From NCBI GenBank assembly GCA_963762315.1, contig CAVXKO010000004.1, forward strand, positions 496,001-560,000: a stretch of 64,000 nt of DNA, written 5' to 3'. This DNA comes from RPQJ01 sp963762315 (GTDB lineage: Bacteria > Pseudomonadota > Gammaproteobacteria > Steroidobacterales > Steroidobacteraceae). The notes beneath the pieces are model-generated. The model had not been told where the DNA came from and ran no database searches. It worked only from the letters and a program-made list of their open reading frames with translations. The position numbers and the translations under genes were made by a program. Of the stretch, positions 1-9,474 are shown in pieces; within the stretch, counting starts at the first letter, position 1; each line of letters begins with the position of its first letter.

Positions 1-334
1 TGATGTAGCGGCAGGCGGCGAACGCTTCGGCGCGGTGCGCCGAACTCACGCCGACCCACACCGCCAGTTCGCCGATGGCAAGGTCGCCGAGGCGATGCAC
101 GCAGGCGGCCTGATTGACCCCGAAGCGCTCGATGGCTTCCTGGACGATGCGCGCGCCTTCCTTGATCGCAAGGCTCTCGAAGGCTTCGTACTCGAGGTGC
201 CGGACGTGCTTGCCCTCGTTGTGGTCGCGCACCCAGCCTTCGAAGCTCGCATAGCCGCCGGAGCCCGCGTCCGCCAGCGAGTCGCGGTAACGCTCCGGTT
301 CCAGCGGAGCCTTGCTGAACGAGAAGGCTTGCAT
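1..334 (-). CDS. moaE: Molybdopterin synthase large subunit MoaE (C-terminus cut by window edge)
   Basis: MoaE is the catalytic subunit that, with MoaD, inserts two sulfurs into precursor Z to give molybdopterin. The minus-strand frame starts at the ATG at 334-332 and reads MQAFSFSKAPLEPERYRDS, then a segment with VRDHNEG and LEYEA, the hallmark of MoaE. About 111 residues are present; the usual length is near 150, so the last quarter, with part of the active site, lies outside the window. The start shares one base with the moaD stop, which implies translational coupling in the operon moeA-moaA-moaC-mobA-moaD-moaE. The cytoplasmic role is inferred from the family. Confidence 0.9.
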   Translation of the reverse strand, partial: MQAFSFSKAPLEPERYRDSLADAGSGGYASFEGWVRDHNEGKHVRHLEYEAFESLAIKEGARIVQEAIERFGVNQAACVHRLGDLAIGELAVWVGVSSAHRAEAFAACRYI

Positions 335-573
335 CAGCCCCCCGCGACGGGAGGAATGAAGACGACGCGGTCGCCCGCCCGCAGCGGCTGCGACCATTCG
401 CAGAATTCGTCGTTGACCGCGACGCGCAGCATGGAGCGGGGCAAGGCGAGGCCGCGCGCCTGGCGAACCTCGTCATAGAGATCGGCCGGCGTGGCCGCAC
501 GCGTCTCGACGAGTTCCTCGGCGACTCCCGCCTGTTCCCGCAAGACCGCGAAGTACTGGATCCGGACCTGCAT
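334..573 (-). CDS. moaD: Molybdopterin synthase sulfur-carrier subunit MoaD
   Basis: This is a 79-residue ubiquitin-like sulfur carrier ending in the double glycine (PPVAGG) that is adenylated and thiocarboxylated before sulfur is handed to MoaE. The N-terminus MQVRIQYFAVLREQAG is typical of MoaD, and the length matches the family. It sits between mobA (11 bases upstream) and moaE (one-base overlap), all read leftward. The intact C-terminal GG and clean frame argue for a working protein. Confidence 0.95.
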   Translation of the reverse strand: MQVRIQYFAVLREQAGVAEELVETRAATPADLYDEVRQARGLALPRSMLRVAVNDEFCEWSQPLRAGDRVVFIPPVAGG

Positions 574-583
574 CGGGGCCTCG

Positions 584-1177
584 TTACCCTCGCGCGCGCA
601 GAAGTCCCTGCGCGCGGGCCAGGTCGTCGGGTGTGTTCACGTTGTCGAGCGCCGCCGCGTCGGGTTGCTCGAGCAGCGGCACGCCCGACTGGAGGATGAA
701 CTTGCGCGGGCAGTGCTTGCCGCCGGCGATCGCGGCCTCGATGTCGGCCCGGGACTGCGGCTCGTAGATGGCGCACAGAGGCTCGGGCAATCCGTCGTGG
801 GTGCTGCGGAAGGCCGTCACGGGCTGCGCGCTGCGGGCCGCAATCAAGGCTTCAATCGTCGCGTCGCTGATGAACGGCAAGTCGCATGCGACCACCAGCC
901 AGGCGGCCTGCGGGTGCTCGGCCTGGGCGGCGGCGATTCCCGCGATCGGCCCGACGCCCTCGTGACGATCCACGATCGCAGGGTGCGACGCGCGGGTCGG
1001 GTCGGCGAGCTGGCCGGGCCGCACGGAAACGAACACGCGCTCGCAGTGGCGCGACAGCAGGTCGAATGCCCAATCCACCTGTGAGCGGCCGTGCAACTGC
1101 AGCGCCGCCTTGTCCTGCCCCATGCGCCGGCTCTCGCCGCCCGCAAGCACGAGGCCATACAGCGGCGTGCGGCTCAT
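584..1177 (-). CDS. mobA: Molybdenum cofactor guanylyltransferase MobA
   Basis: MobA attaches GMP to molybdopterin, making the bis-MGD cofactor of DMSO-reductase-type enzymes. The 197-residue protein begins MSRTPLYGLVLAGG and carries the nucleotide-binding signature LAGGESRRMGQDKAAL at residues 10-25 and the VACDLPF motif near residue 100. The open frame extends upstream without a stop, but the ATG at 1177 overlaps the moaC stop by four bases (ATGA) and fits the family start. It is the only gene here pointing specifically to the guanylated cofactor. No molybdoenzyme is encoded in the window. Confidence 0.93.
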   Translation of the reverse strand: MSRTPLYGLVLAGGESRRMGQDKAALQLHGRSQVDWAFDLLSRHCERVFVSVRPGQLADPTRASHPAIVDRHEGVGPIAGIAAAQAEHPQAAWLVVACDLPFISDATIEALIAARSAQPVTAFRSTHDGLPEPLCAIYEPQSRADIEAAIAGGKHCPRKFILQSGVPLLEQPDAAALDNVNTPDDLARAQGLLRARG

Positions 1178-1653
1178 CGCGCAGCCTCGTCGAAGTCGCG
1201 CTTGCCGCCGTGCTTGGCCACGAGCCGCGTCTCGGCGATCACGATCCCGTGCGACAGCGCCTTGCACATGTCGTAGATCGTCAGGGCCGCGATCGACGCG
1301 CCCGTGAGCGCTTCCATCTCGACACCGGTCTTGTGATGCACGGACACCGTGCAGCGCACCACGGCCTCGTCGCCGTCCATGTCGATCTCGACCTTGCAGT
1401 TCTCGATGCCGAGCGGGTGGCAGAACGGAATCAATTCGTGCGTGCGCTTGGCCGCCATGACGCCGGCGACGATCGCCGTGTGGAAGACCGGGCCCTTGCT
1501 CGTCGCGAAGCCGTTGCGGCGCAGTTCGGCGGCCACCGCGGCGGGAAACCGCACCCTCGATTCGGCCACGGCCGTGCGCCGCGTGACGGTCTTGTCGCCG
1601 ACATCCACCATGGACGGCCGCTTCCGCTCGTCGACGTGGGTGAGCTTGCTCAT
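1174..1653 (-). CDS. moaC: Cyclic pyranopterin monophosphate synthase MoaC
   Basis: MoaC converts the MoaA product 3',8-cyclo-GTP into cyclic pyranopterin monophosphate. The protein has 159 residues, the normal length, starting MSKLTHVDERKRPSMVDV. Family motifs are visible: KGPVFHTA, the active-site stretch HPLGIENCKVEID, and GVEMEALTGAS. The start at 1653 abuts the moaA stop and the stop overlaps the mobA start, so the three are probably coupled in translation. It forms the first committed part of molybdopterin synthesis with moaA directly upstream. Confidence 0.95.
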   Translation of the reverse strand: MSKLTHVDERKRPSMVDVGDKTVTRRTAVAESRVRFPAAVAAELRRNGFATSKGPVFHTAIVAGVMAAKRTHELIPFCHPLGIENCKVEIDMDGDEAVVRCTVSVHHKTGVEMEALTGASIAALTIYDMCKALSHGIVIAETRLVAKHGGKRDFDEAAR

Positions 1654-2724
1654 CAGCCACCGATGTAGTGCATTTCGATCTTGCGCAGCGGCCGCTCGGT
1701 CGCGCGCAGCTCCTGCCGCTGTTCGCTGTAGCGGTCGCCGCGGTTGCGCCACGCGCCGCGCAACAGTTCGAGCAGGTCGACGTCGCTCGCGCCGGCGCGC
1801 AGCGGTCCGCGCAGGTCCGTGCCGTGGCTGGCGAACAGGCAGGTGTACAGCGAGCCTTCGGAGGAGAGCCGCGCGCGATGGCAGTCACCGCAGAATGGCG
1901 CGGTCACCGACGACACGAAGCCGATTTCACCGGAGCCGTCCTCGTACGAATAGCGTTCGGCCACGTCGCCGCGGCGCGGCTCGGCCACCGGCCGCACGGC
2001 CCAGCGCTCCCGCACGCGCTGCAGCAGTTCGCTCGACGGGCACGACCTCGCGCGCTTCCCAGTGGTTGCGATTGCCGACGTCCATGTACTCGATGAGCCG
2101 CACGGTGACGCCGGTGCCGCGGAACCGCTCGAGCAGCGGCAGCACGGTGTGATCGTTGACGCCACGCTGCACGACGGCATTCACCTTGACGGGGTTCAGG
2201 CCCGCGGCGAGCGCCGCCTCGATCCCCTCGAGCACCTGGTGCAGGCCGCCGAATCCGCCGCTCATCCGCTTGAACACGGCCTCATCGAGCGAATCGAGGC
2301 TCACGGTCACGCGTTGCAGGCCGTTGCCCTTCAGTTCGGACGCATGCTGGGCGAGCAGCACGCCGTTCGTGGTCAGCGCAAGATCCTCGACCCCTTCGAT
2401 GGCCGAAAGCTCCGCGACGAGATCCGCGAGGCCGGTGCGCAGCAGCGGTTCGCCGCCCGTCAGGCGCAGCTTGCGCACGCCGAGGCCGACGGTGAGCCGG
2501 GCGATGCGCCCGATTTCCTCGAAGGTCAGCCGTTCCGCGCTGCGCAGGAAGCGGTAACGGTCGTGGAACGTCTCCTTCGGCATGCAATACGGGCAGCGAA
2601 AGTTGCAGCGATCCATGACGGAGATGCGCAGGTCGCGCATCGGACGGTCGAGCCGGTCGCGCACGCCCGGGGAGTTCCATTCCTGGATCTTGCCGCCGCG
2701 ATGCTGTTCGCCGGTGTGGCTCAT
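1653..2724 (-). CDS. moaA: GTP 3',8-cyclase MoaA (one frameshift)
   Basis: MoaA is a radical SAM enzyme that starts molybdenum cofactor synthesis from GTP. The N-terminal frame begins MSHTGEQHRGGKIQEWNSPG and contains the radical SAM cluster motif CNFRCPYCM, then LTGGEPLLR. The C-terminal frame contains the second cluster ligands CGDCHRARLSSEG and ends GG, the C-terminal double glycine needed for GTP cyclization. The halves lie in different frames joined near 2030-2045, so one base is gained or lost there. The joined length, about 356 residues, is normal. I treat the shift as a probable sequence error because every motif survives. Confidence 0.88.
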
Positions 2725-2728
2725 GCGT

Positions 2729-3947
2729 TCACCAGCGGTAGAGCGGGGCGAGGTGGCCGAGCGGGTATTCGGCCGGGCCGGGCGGCAGCTCGACGAAGCC
2801 GTCGGTGCCGAGCAATGACACGAAGTCGCCGGAGCCGCGCGTCGGCCGCGGCATGGCAACCCGTCCCTGCAGCGCGCTGTGCTCGACCTGGACCGGCAGG
2901 AAGAACCACAGAGGCGGCTTGACGCGGAACGGCGCGCCGAGGGGAACCGTTTCGACCTGGGCCGGCTTCGCGCCCATCATCGCGTACAGCCCCGGCACGA
3001 CGTAGCGAACCAGGCAGACGAGGGCGGACACGGGATTGCCCGGCAAACCGAACACGACCTGTCCCTGCGGACCGATGCCGAACCACAGCGGCTTGCCCGG
3101 GCCGCTGCGCGATCTTGTGGAACACCTCGCGCACGCCGAGGTCCAGCATCGTCTTCGGCACGTGATCGAAACGGCCCATCGAGACGCCGCCCGTCAGCAC
3201 CAGCACGTCGTGGGTGGCGAGATGCGTCGCGATGCGTTCCTTGAGGAGCACGGGGTCGTCGCTCAGGTGGTCTTCCGCGATGCGAGTGAAGCCGCGCAAG
3301 GTGAGCGCGGCGCGAAGCGCATACGTGTTCGAGCGGCGCACCTGCCAGTCCTGGATCGGTTCGCCCGGTGCGACCAGTTCGTCGCCCGTCGCGATGATCA
3401 GCATGCGAGGTTCCGCGTGCACCTGCGCGCGCGGCAGCCCGGCCGACGCGAGCACCGCCAGTTCGGGCGCGCCGAGACGCACGCCGGAGGCGAGCAGCAT
3501 GTCGCCTTCACGGCAGTCGACGCCTCGCGTGTGTACGTTGAGATACGGCTCGACCGGCACCTTGTCTTCGACCTGAGCCCAGCCGTCCGCGATGTCGAGG
3601 CGCTCGATGGGCACCACGCAGTCGCAGCCGCGCGGGAGGATCGCGCCCGTCATGACTTCGAGGCAGTGCTCGGGATCGGCGAGTTGCAGCGGCGGCGTGC
3701 CGGCCGCCTGGACGCCGGAGATGCGGAAGCGGCGCCGGCCCTCGCGCCAGGCGGCGCAGGAAAACGCGACGCCGTCCATCGTGACGCGGTCGAACGGGGG
3801 CTGATCGCGCTCGGCGCGCACGGACTGCGCGAGCACGGATCCGGCGAGCGATTCGAGGGGGCGCAGCTCGAGCGGCAACGACCCGACCTGGCCGCGTACG
3901 AGGGCTTCGGCCTCTGCCGGCGTCGGGTAGCTGTGCGCGGGTGTCAT
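2729..3947 (-). CDS. moeA: Molybdopterin molybdenumtransferase MoeA (one frameshift)
   Basis: MoeA inserts molybdate into adenylated molybdopterin. The first frame starts MTPAHSYPTPAEAEALVRG and shows the domain II and III motifs PPFDRVTMDGVA, IATGDELV and VLTGGVSMGRFD. The tail, in another frame, has FGLPGNPVSALVC and ends PLYRW. The frame change is near 3100-3110, after KIAQRPG. The joined protein has about 405 residues, the family length. It is the first gene of the minus-strand moa operon, four bases upstream of moaA. The operon promoter would lie in the short gap up to 4020. Confidence 0.88.
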
Positions 3948-4020
3948 GCCGACCTCAGGGCAAGGAGCGGCGGAGGAAAGAGCCGGGCAGCGGCCAGCGG
4001 CCGCCGCCCGGCCCTGCAGA

Positions 4021-4401
4021 TTACTTGCCGTCCTTCGCCTTGAACGCCTTGATCTCTTCGCTCCAGCGGGCGGCGACCGCCTCGAGCTCGTCGAGCGCGG
4101 CGTTGTGCTTCTTCGCGTGGATGCCTTCGGCCGCGGCCTTCTTCTGCGCGAACTCCGGATCGGCCGGGTCTAGCGCGGCGATGGCATCGGTCTCTTCCTG
4201 CGCCAGGCACGGGAGGTAAACCTCCTGGACCGACTTGGAGTATTCCTTCATGGTGCCGTTGGCGGCGACCATCTCGTCCTTGGTGGCAGACGAGCCGTTC
4301 GGCAGCTTCGTCGGGGCCTGCGGATACACGCAGTTCGCCGCCTGGGCGACGGAGCCAAGGACGAGCAGGAGCGGCAGGGCAGCGGCGGTCACGAGCTTCA
4401 T
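4021..4401 (-). CDS. Small secreted protein of unknown function
   Basis: This 126-residue protein is not recognised. It starts MKLVTAAALPLLLVLGSVAQA, a clean signal peptide with an AQA cleavage site near residue 22, so export to the periplasm is likely. The mature part has two cysteines (NCVYPQ and YLPCLAQ), which could form a disulfide, followed by an Ala/Glu/Lys-rich helical segment ending KAKDGK. No lipobox is seen. It stands alone: the moa operon lies downstream on the same strand, about 75 bases away, and mmsA diverges upstream. The clean frame and purine-rich ribosome site (GAGAGGACCG) before the ATG support a real gene. Confidence 0.75.
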   Translation of the reverse strand: MKLVTAAALPLLLVLGSVAQAANCVYPQAPTKLPNGSSATKDEMVAANGTMKEYSKSVQEVYLPCLAQEETDAIAALDPADPEFAQKKAAAEGIHAKKHNAALDELEAVAARWSEEIKAFKAKDGK

Positions 4402-4587
4402 GAAGACGGTCCTCTCAGGGTGGCTACGGCCGCGCCGGGCGGCCGGTGGAAAATGCGGGGGGCCACTATACCAGCACTGTCCGGGCCGGCCAGAGGCTGC
4501 CCGAGCCTGCCTTTGTGGCGGAGGCCGCGTCAGGCCTAGAATGGCGACCCTTTTTCCGGTCCTGCCCGGTCCCTGCGAGAGCCCGCC

Positions 4588-6121
<1,534 letters not shown>

Positions 6122-6149
6122 TCTTTCCCTCTTCCAGTGTTTCCCTCGC

Positions 6150-6226
6150 GCGGCCGTAGCTCAGTTGGATAGAGCATCAGGCTTCGAACCTGAGGGTCGG
6201 GGGTTCGAATCCCTCCGGCCGCGCCA
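6150..6226 (+). tRNA. tRNA-Arg (anticodon TCG)
   Basis: The 77-base gene folds as a cloverleaf. Acceptor GCGGCCG pairs with CGGCCGC, the D arm includes AGCTCAGTTGGATAGAGC, the anticodon loop is CTTCGAA (anticodon TCG, reading CGA), and the T loop is TTCGAAT. The 3' CCA is encoded. A terminator follows at once. The gene is the chromosomal neighbour of the integron integrase, and parts of its 3' end recur at 6283-6305 (inverted) and 6422-6435 (direct). Confidence 0.96.
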
Positions 6227-6234
6227 CCAAACAG

Positions 6235-6266
6235 AAAAAGGGCTCCGCAGTGCGGGGCCCTTTTTC
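6235..6266 (+). terminator. Rho-independent terminator after tRNA-Arg
   Basis: The stem AAAAAGGGC...GCCCTTTTT encloses TCCGCAGTGCGGG and is followed by T residues. The A and T tracts on both sides could let it act in both directions. It starts 8 bases after the tRNA CCA. Confidence 0.85.
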
Positions 6267-6282
6267 GTTGGCGGCGCCAGTG

Positions 6283-6435
6283 CGGAGGGATTGAGAACCC
6301 CCGACGAAGTCGGTGGGTTCGACTACCGCGCATTCGCGCGGTAGGACGTTGCGCTTGCGCGCTTCAGGGCGCAAGTGCAACGGCCCCGTCGGGGCCGCGC
6401 GGGAGCGGAGCGGGTGCGTCCATCCCTCCGGCCGC
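6283..6435. repeat. Structured segment bounded by copies of the tRNA-Arg 3' end
   Basis: The left edge (6283-6305) is an inverted copy of the tRNA T-arm and acceptor (CGGAGGGATT..GAACCCCCGAC, differing by one insertion and one change). The right edge (6422-6435) is a direct 14-base copy, ATCCCTCCGGCCGC, of tRNA bases 6209-6222. Between them are three strong hairpins at 6324-6343, 6348-6381 and 6381-6397. No gene is visible. It looks like the trace of integration at the tRNA gene, or a tRNA-derived repeat. Confidence 0.6.
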
Positions 6436-6479
6436 TGCGGCATGAGTGGCCCCTCCTGGCTTGCGGTTCTCCGGCGGGT

Positions 6480-7443
6480 TCACCGATCCAACGGACTTTG
6501 CACGGCATTGGCGCCCTTGCGCATCACGTGGGTGTAGATCTGCGTGGTCTTCACGTCCTTGTGGCCCGAGCAGTTCCTGCACGGTGCGGATGTCATAGCC
6601 GCGCTCGAGGAGATGCGTGGCGAAGCAGTGCCGGAACGTGTGGCACGAGGCCGGCTTGGCCAGACCCGCAGCACGCACCGCGGTCTTCACCTGCCGCTGC
6701 ACGGTCTCGGGATACACGTGATGGCGGCGCCACGCATGCGAGCGCGGATCGCGCGACGGCGAGCGGGCAGGGAACACGTACTGCCATCCCCATTCGAGCG
6801 AGGCGCGCGGATAATTGCACGCCAGCGCATCCGGCAGTTCCACGCCGGCGAAGCCCTTACGTAACGCCTGCTCATGCTGCGCGCGAACGTTGTGCAGGTG
6901 ACGCTGCAGCGGTTCGACGAGCGATTCGGGGAGAATCGTCACTCGATCCTTGCTGCCCTTGCCGTCTCGCACGAGGACCTGGCGATAGGCGAAATTCAGG
7001 TCCTTTACCCGCAGGCGCAGGCACTCGAGGAGGCGCAGGCCGCCGCCGTAGAGCAGGTTGCCGATCAGCCAGTACTCGTCGTGGAGGTTGGCCAGCACGG
7101 TGCGGACTTCGGCCTGCGTCAGCATGACCGGAAGGTGGCGAGAACGCTTCGCGCGGATGACGCCCTGCAGCCATGGGAGATCCACCTCCCGCACCCGCTG
7201 GTACAGGAAGAGCAGGGCGGCCAGCGCCTGGTTCTGCGTCGACGCGGAGACGCCGCGGCCGACCGCGAGGTGCGTCAGGAACGCTTCGACTTCCGCGGCG
7301 CCCATCTCCTGGGGATGACGCTTTCCGCTGAAGAGGATGAAGCGTCTGATCCACTGCAGGTATTGCTGCTCGGTCCGGTAGCTGTAGTGCAGCGTGCGCA
7401 GTCGCTCGCGCACTTGGTCGAGCAATCGTGGCTTTGTTTCCAT
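6480..7443 (-). CDS. intI: Integron integrase, IntI family (one frameshift)
   Basis: This tyrosine recombinase captures and shuffles gene cassettes by attI x attC recombination. From METKPRLLDQVRER the N-terminal SAM-like domain reads YSYRTEQQYLQWIRRFI, as in IntI1. The catalytic arginine is in YGGGLRLLE, the HxxR motif in HTFRHCFATHLL, and the nucleophilic tyrosine in TTQIYTHV. The extra region unique to integron integrases is present at CNYPRASLEWGWQYVFPA through RRHHVYPETVQR. A frameshift near 6565-6580 separates the HxxR and tyrosine parts; the joined protein of about 320 residues ends at SPLDR with TGA at 6480. Upstream starts exist (to 7506), but family alignment favours 7443. Whether it is active depends on whether the shift is real. 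Confidence 0.88.
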
Positions 7444-7578
7444 GCAACACAACCACCCAACGCCAATTGACGTGCCAAACATTCGGTGGTCTATTGGAAA
7501 CAGCACCTTAGGAGGAGCGCCACCCCATTATGCGGCGTAATTGCGTCAATTTGCCGAGTTGCGAAGCGGCAGGACGCC

Positions 7579-7610
7579 GCCTAATACCTCCGTCTAATTA
7601 TAGTTAGGCG
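7579..7610 (+). other. attI: Probable attI recombination site of the integron
   Basis: Between the divergent integrase and the first cassette gene lies GCCTAAT (7579-7585) and GTTAGGC (7603-7609). The latter fits the GTTRRRY core site at which cassettes insert, with a second half-site (GTCTAAT) at 7592. This is the expected place for attI. The rest of 7444-7634 should carry the intI promoter and the cassette promoter, which I could not assign with confidence. Confidence 0.6.
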
Positions 7611-7634
7611 TCGCAATCCCACTGTCAGGTGCGT

Positions 7635-8057
7635 ATGAATCTACAAGTGTTGCTGCGACAACTTGCTTGTATCGGAATACTGTTTCTCGGGTCGGTGGCG
7701 GCCGCCAACGCCGACTGGTCTCCGGAGCAGTCGGAGCTAATCTCGCTTAGCGACGCATGGATAGCAGCGGAAGTGGGACATGACAAGGCGGCATTGGAAC
7801 GGATTCTGGATGAACGCTTCCTGGCTACATTCGCCTCCTCCGGCAAGACCGTCGACCGGTCGGTCTACATCGAATGGATCATGCAAATGCAGATTGATCC
7901 GTTTACGGTGGTGAATGAGGTCGTAAACATTCATGGGAACACGGCGCTTGTGATCGCCACAGAGGGCGCTACCAAATTCACGTGGGTGGCGGTTAAGAAA
8001 GGTGGGCAATGGGCGGTCATCTCGGAAACCTTCTCCAAGATCACTGAGACACGCTGA
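7635..8057 (+). CDS. First integron cassette gene: secreted NTF2/SnoaL-like (DUF4440-type) protein
   Basis: This is a 140-residue protein. The N-terminus MNLQVLLRQLACIGILFLGSVAAANA is a signal peptide, so a periplasmic location is likely. The mature part has the NTF2-like pattern: LISLSDAWIAAEVGHDKAALERIL, DERFLATFASSGK, then beta strands ending GGQWAVISETFSKI. Such folds are either small enzymes or carriers; no active site can be named. An in-frame GTG lies six bases upstream of the chosen ATG. Base composition is visibly less GC-rich than the flanks, as expected for a captured cassette. The gene ends 10 bases before a canonical attC, so gene plus attC form one cassette. Confidence 0.82.
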   Translation: MNLQVLLRQLACIGILFLGSVAAANADWSPEQSELISLSDAWIAAEVGHDKAALERILDERFLATFASSGKTVDRSVYIEWIMQMQIDPFTVVNEVVNIHGNTALVIATEGATKFTWVAVKKGGQWAVISETFSKITETR

Positions 8058-8067
8058 TGCGAGCTCC

Positions 8068-8145
8068 GCCTAACCAGTCGTTCCAGCCGACGTCGCACTC
8101 GTCGCCTCGCTCCTCGCGCACCGCGGCTGAACTCCAACGTTAGGC
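8068..8145 (+). repeat. attC: attC (59-base-element type) recombination site
   Basis: The 78-base imperfect palindrome begins GCCTAAC (8068-8074, the RYYYAAC box) and ends GTTAGGC (8139-8145, the GTTRRRY box). The inner boxes CAGCCG (8084-8089) and CGGCTG (8124-8129) pair, and the right arm CGGCTGAACTCCAACGTTAGGC shows the usual unpaired bases relative to the left. This is a textbook attC and proves at least one cassette. Confidence 0.92.
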
Positions 8146-8202
8146 CGCACAGAACTAAGTCCTCCGCGTCCCTACCTGAAAGCAACCCCAAGGAGAGCCC
8201 CC

Positions 8203-8574
8203 GTGCTCCAGCTCAAGCCACTTGACGAGAAAGTCCCGATTTTTCAGCAGATCAATAGCGACGTCTCGCCGGTCATCCTGGTCAACATATTTCATGTGGC
8301 CGAGTCAGACATCCCTGCGCTAATGGAATCCTGGGAAGCGGACGCGAACTGGATGAAGAAACAACCAGGCTACATCTCTACGCAGCTGCATCAGGGAATC
8401 GCTGGCAGCAACGTCTTCATGAATTACGCGCTTTGGGAGTCCGTTGCACACTTCCGTGCGGCGTTCACACACCCGGATTTCACGAACGCACTGAGCCACT
8501 ATCCGTCCTCAGCCGTGGCGTCACCGCATCTCTTTACGCGGCTCAGCGTTCCGAATCTCTGCGTTGGCCCGTAG
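8203..8574 (+). CDS. Antibiotic biosynthesis monooxygenase (ABM)-fold protein
   Basis: This is a 123-residue protein with a GTG start and a good ribosome site (AAGGAGAG, 5 bases away). The sequence ILVNIFHVAESDIPALMESWEADANWMKKQPGYIS, then ALWESVAHFRAAFTHPDF, is the dimeric alpha/beta-barrel ABM pattern, seen in heme-degrading and quinol-oxidising monooxygenases. It follows the attC by 57 bases and could be a second cassette, but no attC is visible after it (8575-8699), so it may be ordinary chromosome or a cassette that lost its site. Substrate unknown. Confidence 0.75.
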   Translation: MLQLKPLDEKVPIFQQINSDVSPVILVNIFHVAESDIPALMESWEADANWMKKQPGYISTQLHQGIAGSNVFMNYALWESVAHFRAAFTHPDFTNALSHYPSSAVASPHLFTRLSVPNLCVGP

Positions 8575-8699
8575 CCGCCGCGGCTGGAGAAGAGCCACTG
8601 CGCCGCGAGGCACCAAGCCCCGGCCTGGCGGCGTACCGTCGTCGCCCACCTGGCTCGAGTGTTAAGCCGCTGACGACGCTCACTGGAGCATTTTCTCCC

Positions 8700-9404
8700 A
8701 TGACGACACCGACTGCCGAAGGCCAGTCTCGGCCACTACCGCATCATGTAGCCGTCATCGGCGCTGCGGGCGGTCTCGGTCAGGGAATACTCAGCGTATG
8801 TCGAGCAGCAGGAATCAGCTTCACTGCCATCGTCCGATCTCGGCCGGAACGCATAGTCGAAGTGCCAGGTAGATCTCGCGTAGTTGTCGTCCAGTCTCTC
8901 GGCGATCGCCCCGCCCTCATGGCGGCATTCGCCGGCGCAGATGCCGTTCTCGCAGCGCTCGGAGTTACGGCAACGACCCGTGAGCACTCTGCCTTGCTCT
9001 CAGCGAACATGGCCGCGGTCGAGGAATCTATGTTGTCCGCAGGCGTCGATCGAATCGTCATGATCAATACGTTGCTCACTTCGGCACCTGGGCAACGTGC
9101 AAGCCGGATCATGCGCTTCTTTACATGGATGCCCGGGACAATCGGCCGCGGAGCGCGTGAACAGCAAGCAGTAGTGGATGCGCTCGGCAACGGGGCGTTT
9201 TCGTCCCTTCGTTGGACCCTCGTCCGCGGCGGCCTGAACTCTCGCGGCAAGGATGAGCGCCCTGTGGCCGCGGAGAACTGGGAAGGTGCCCTGAATTCCT
9301 TCTCACCCGTTTCGTATCGCGCCATGGGCCAATGGATGCTCGAGGAGGCAGCGGCCAATGAGTTCGTCCGCGCAGCGCCGCTTGTGTCACGGCGGCGCAC
9401 GTGA
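8700..9404 (+). CDS. NAD(P)-binding (NmrA/SDR-type) protein
   Basis: The 234-residue protein has a Rossmann start, HHVAVIGAAGGLGQGIL, with the GxxGxxG dinucleotide motif at about residues 20-27. A central segment DAVLAALGVTATTREHSALLS and a VDRIVMINTLL strand are typical of atypical short-chain dehydrogenases that act as reductases or redox sensors. No YxxxK catalytic pair is evident, so it may be a regulator or reductase of the NmrA group. It lies in a plus-strand series with modest spacing; the gap before the next gene is 70 bases. Confidence 0.7.
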   Translation: MTTPTAEGQSRPLPHHVAVIGAAGGLGQGILSVCRAAGISFTAIVRSRPERIVEVPGRSRVVVVQSLGDRPALMAAFAGADAVLAALGVTATTREHSALLSANMAAVEESMLSAGVDRIVMINTLLTSAPGQRASRIMRFFTWMPGTIGRGAREQQAVVDALGNGAFSSLRWTLVRGGLNSRGKDERPVAAENWEGALNSFSPVSYRAMGQWMLEEAAANEFVRAAPLVSRRRT

Positions 9405-9474
9405 CCACCGCCGCCGATGCCGAGCGTAGGAGTCACAGGTCGACTTTCGTCGCCACTCGCACCAGAGAAACACC

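Noticed and set aside
6177..6443. Open frame on the minus strand containing PEGFEPPTLRFEA
   Set aside because: It is the antisense of the tRNA-Arg gene, a well-known annotation artefact, not a protein.
7444..7560. A LexA box in front of intI, common in other integrons
   Set aside because: CTGTTTCCAATAGACC on the minus strand has the left CTGT but not the right ACAG, so SOS control is not supported.
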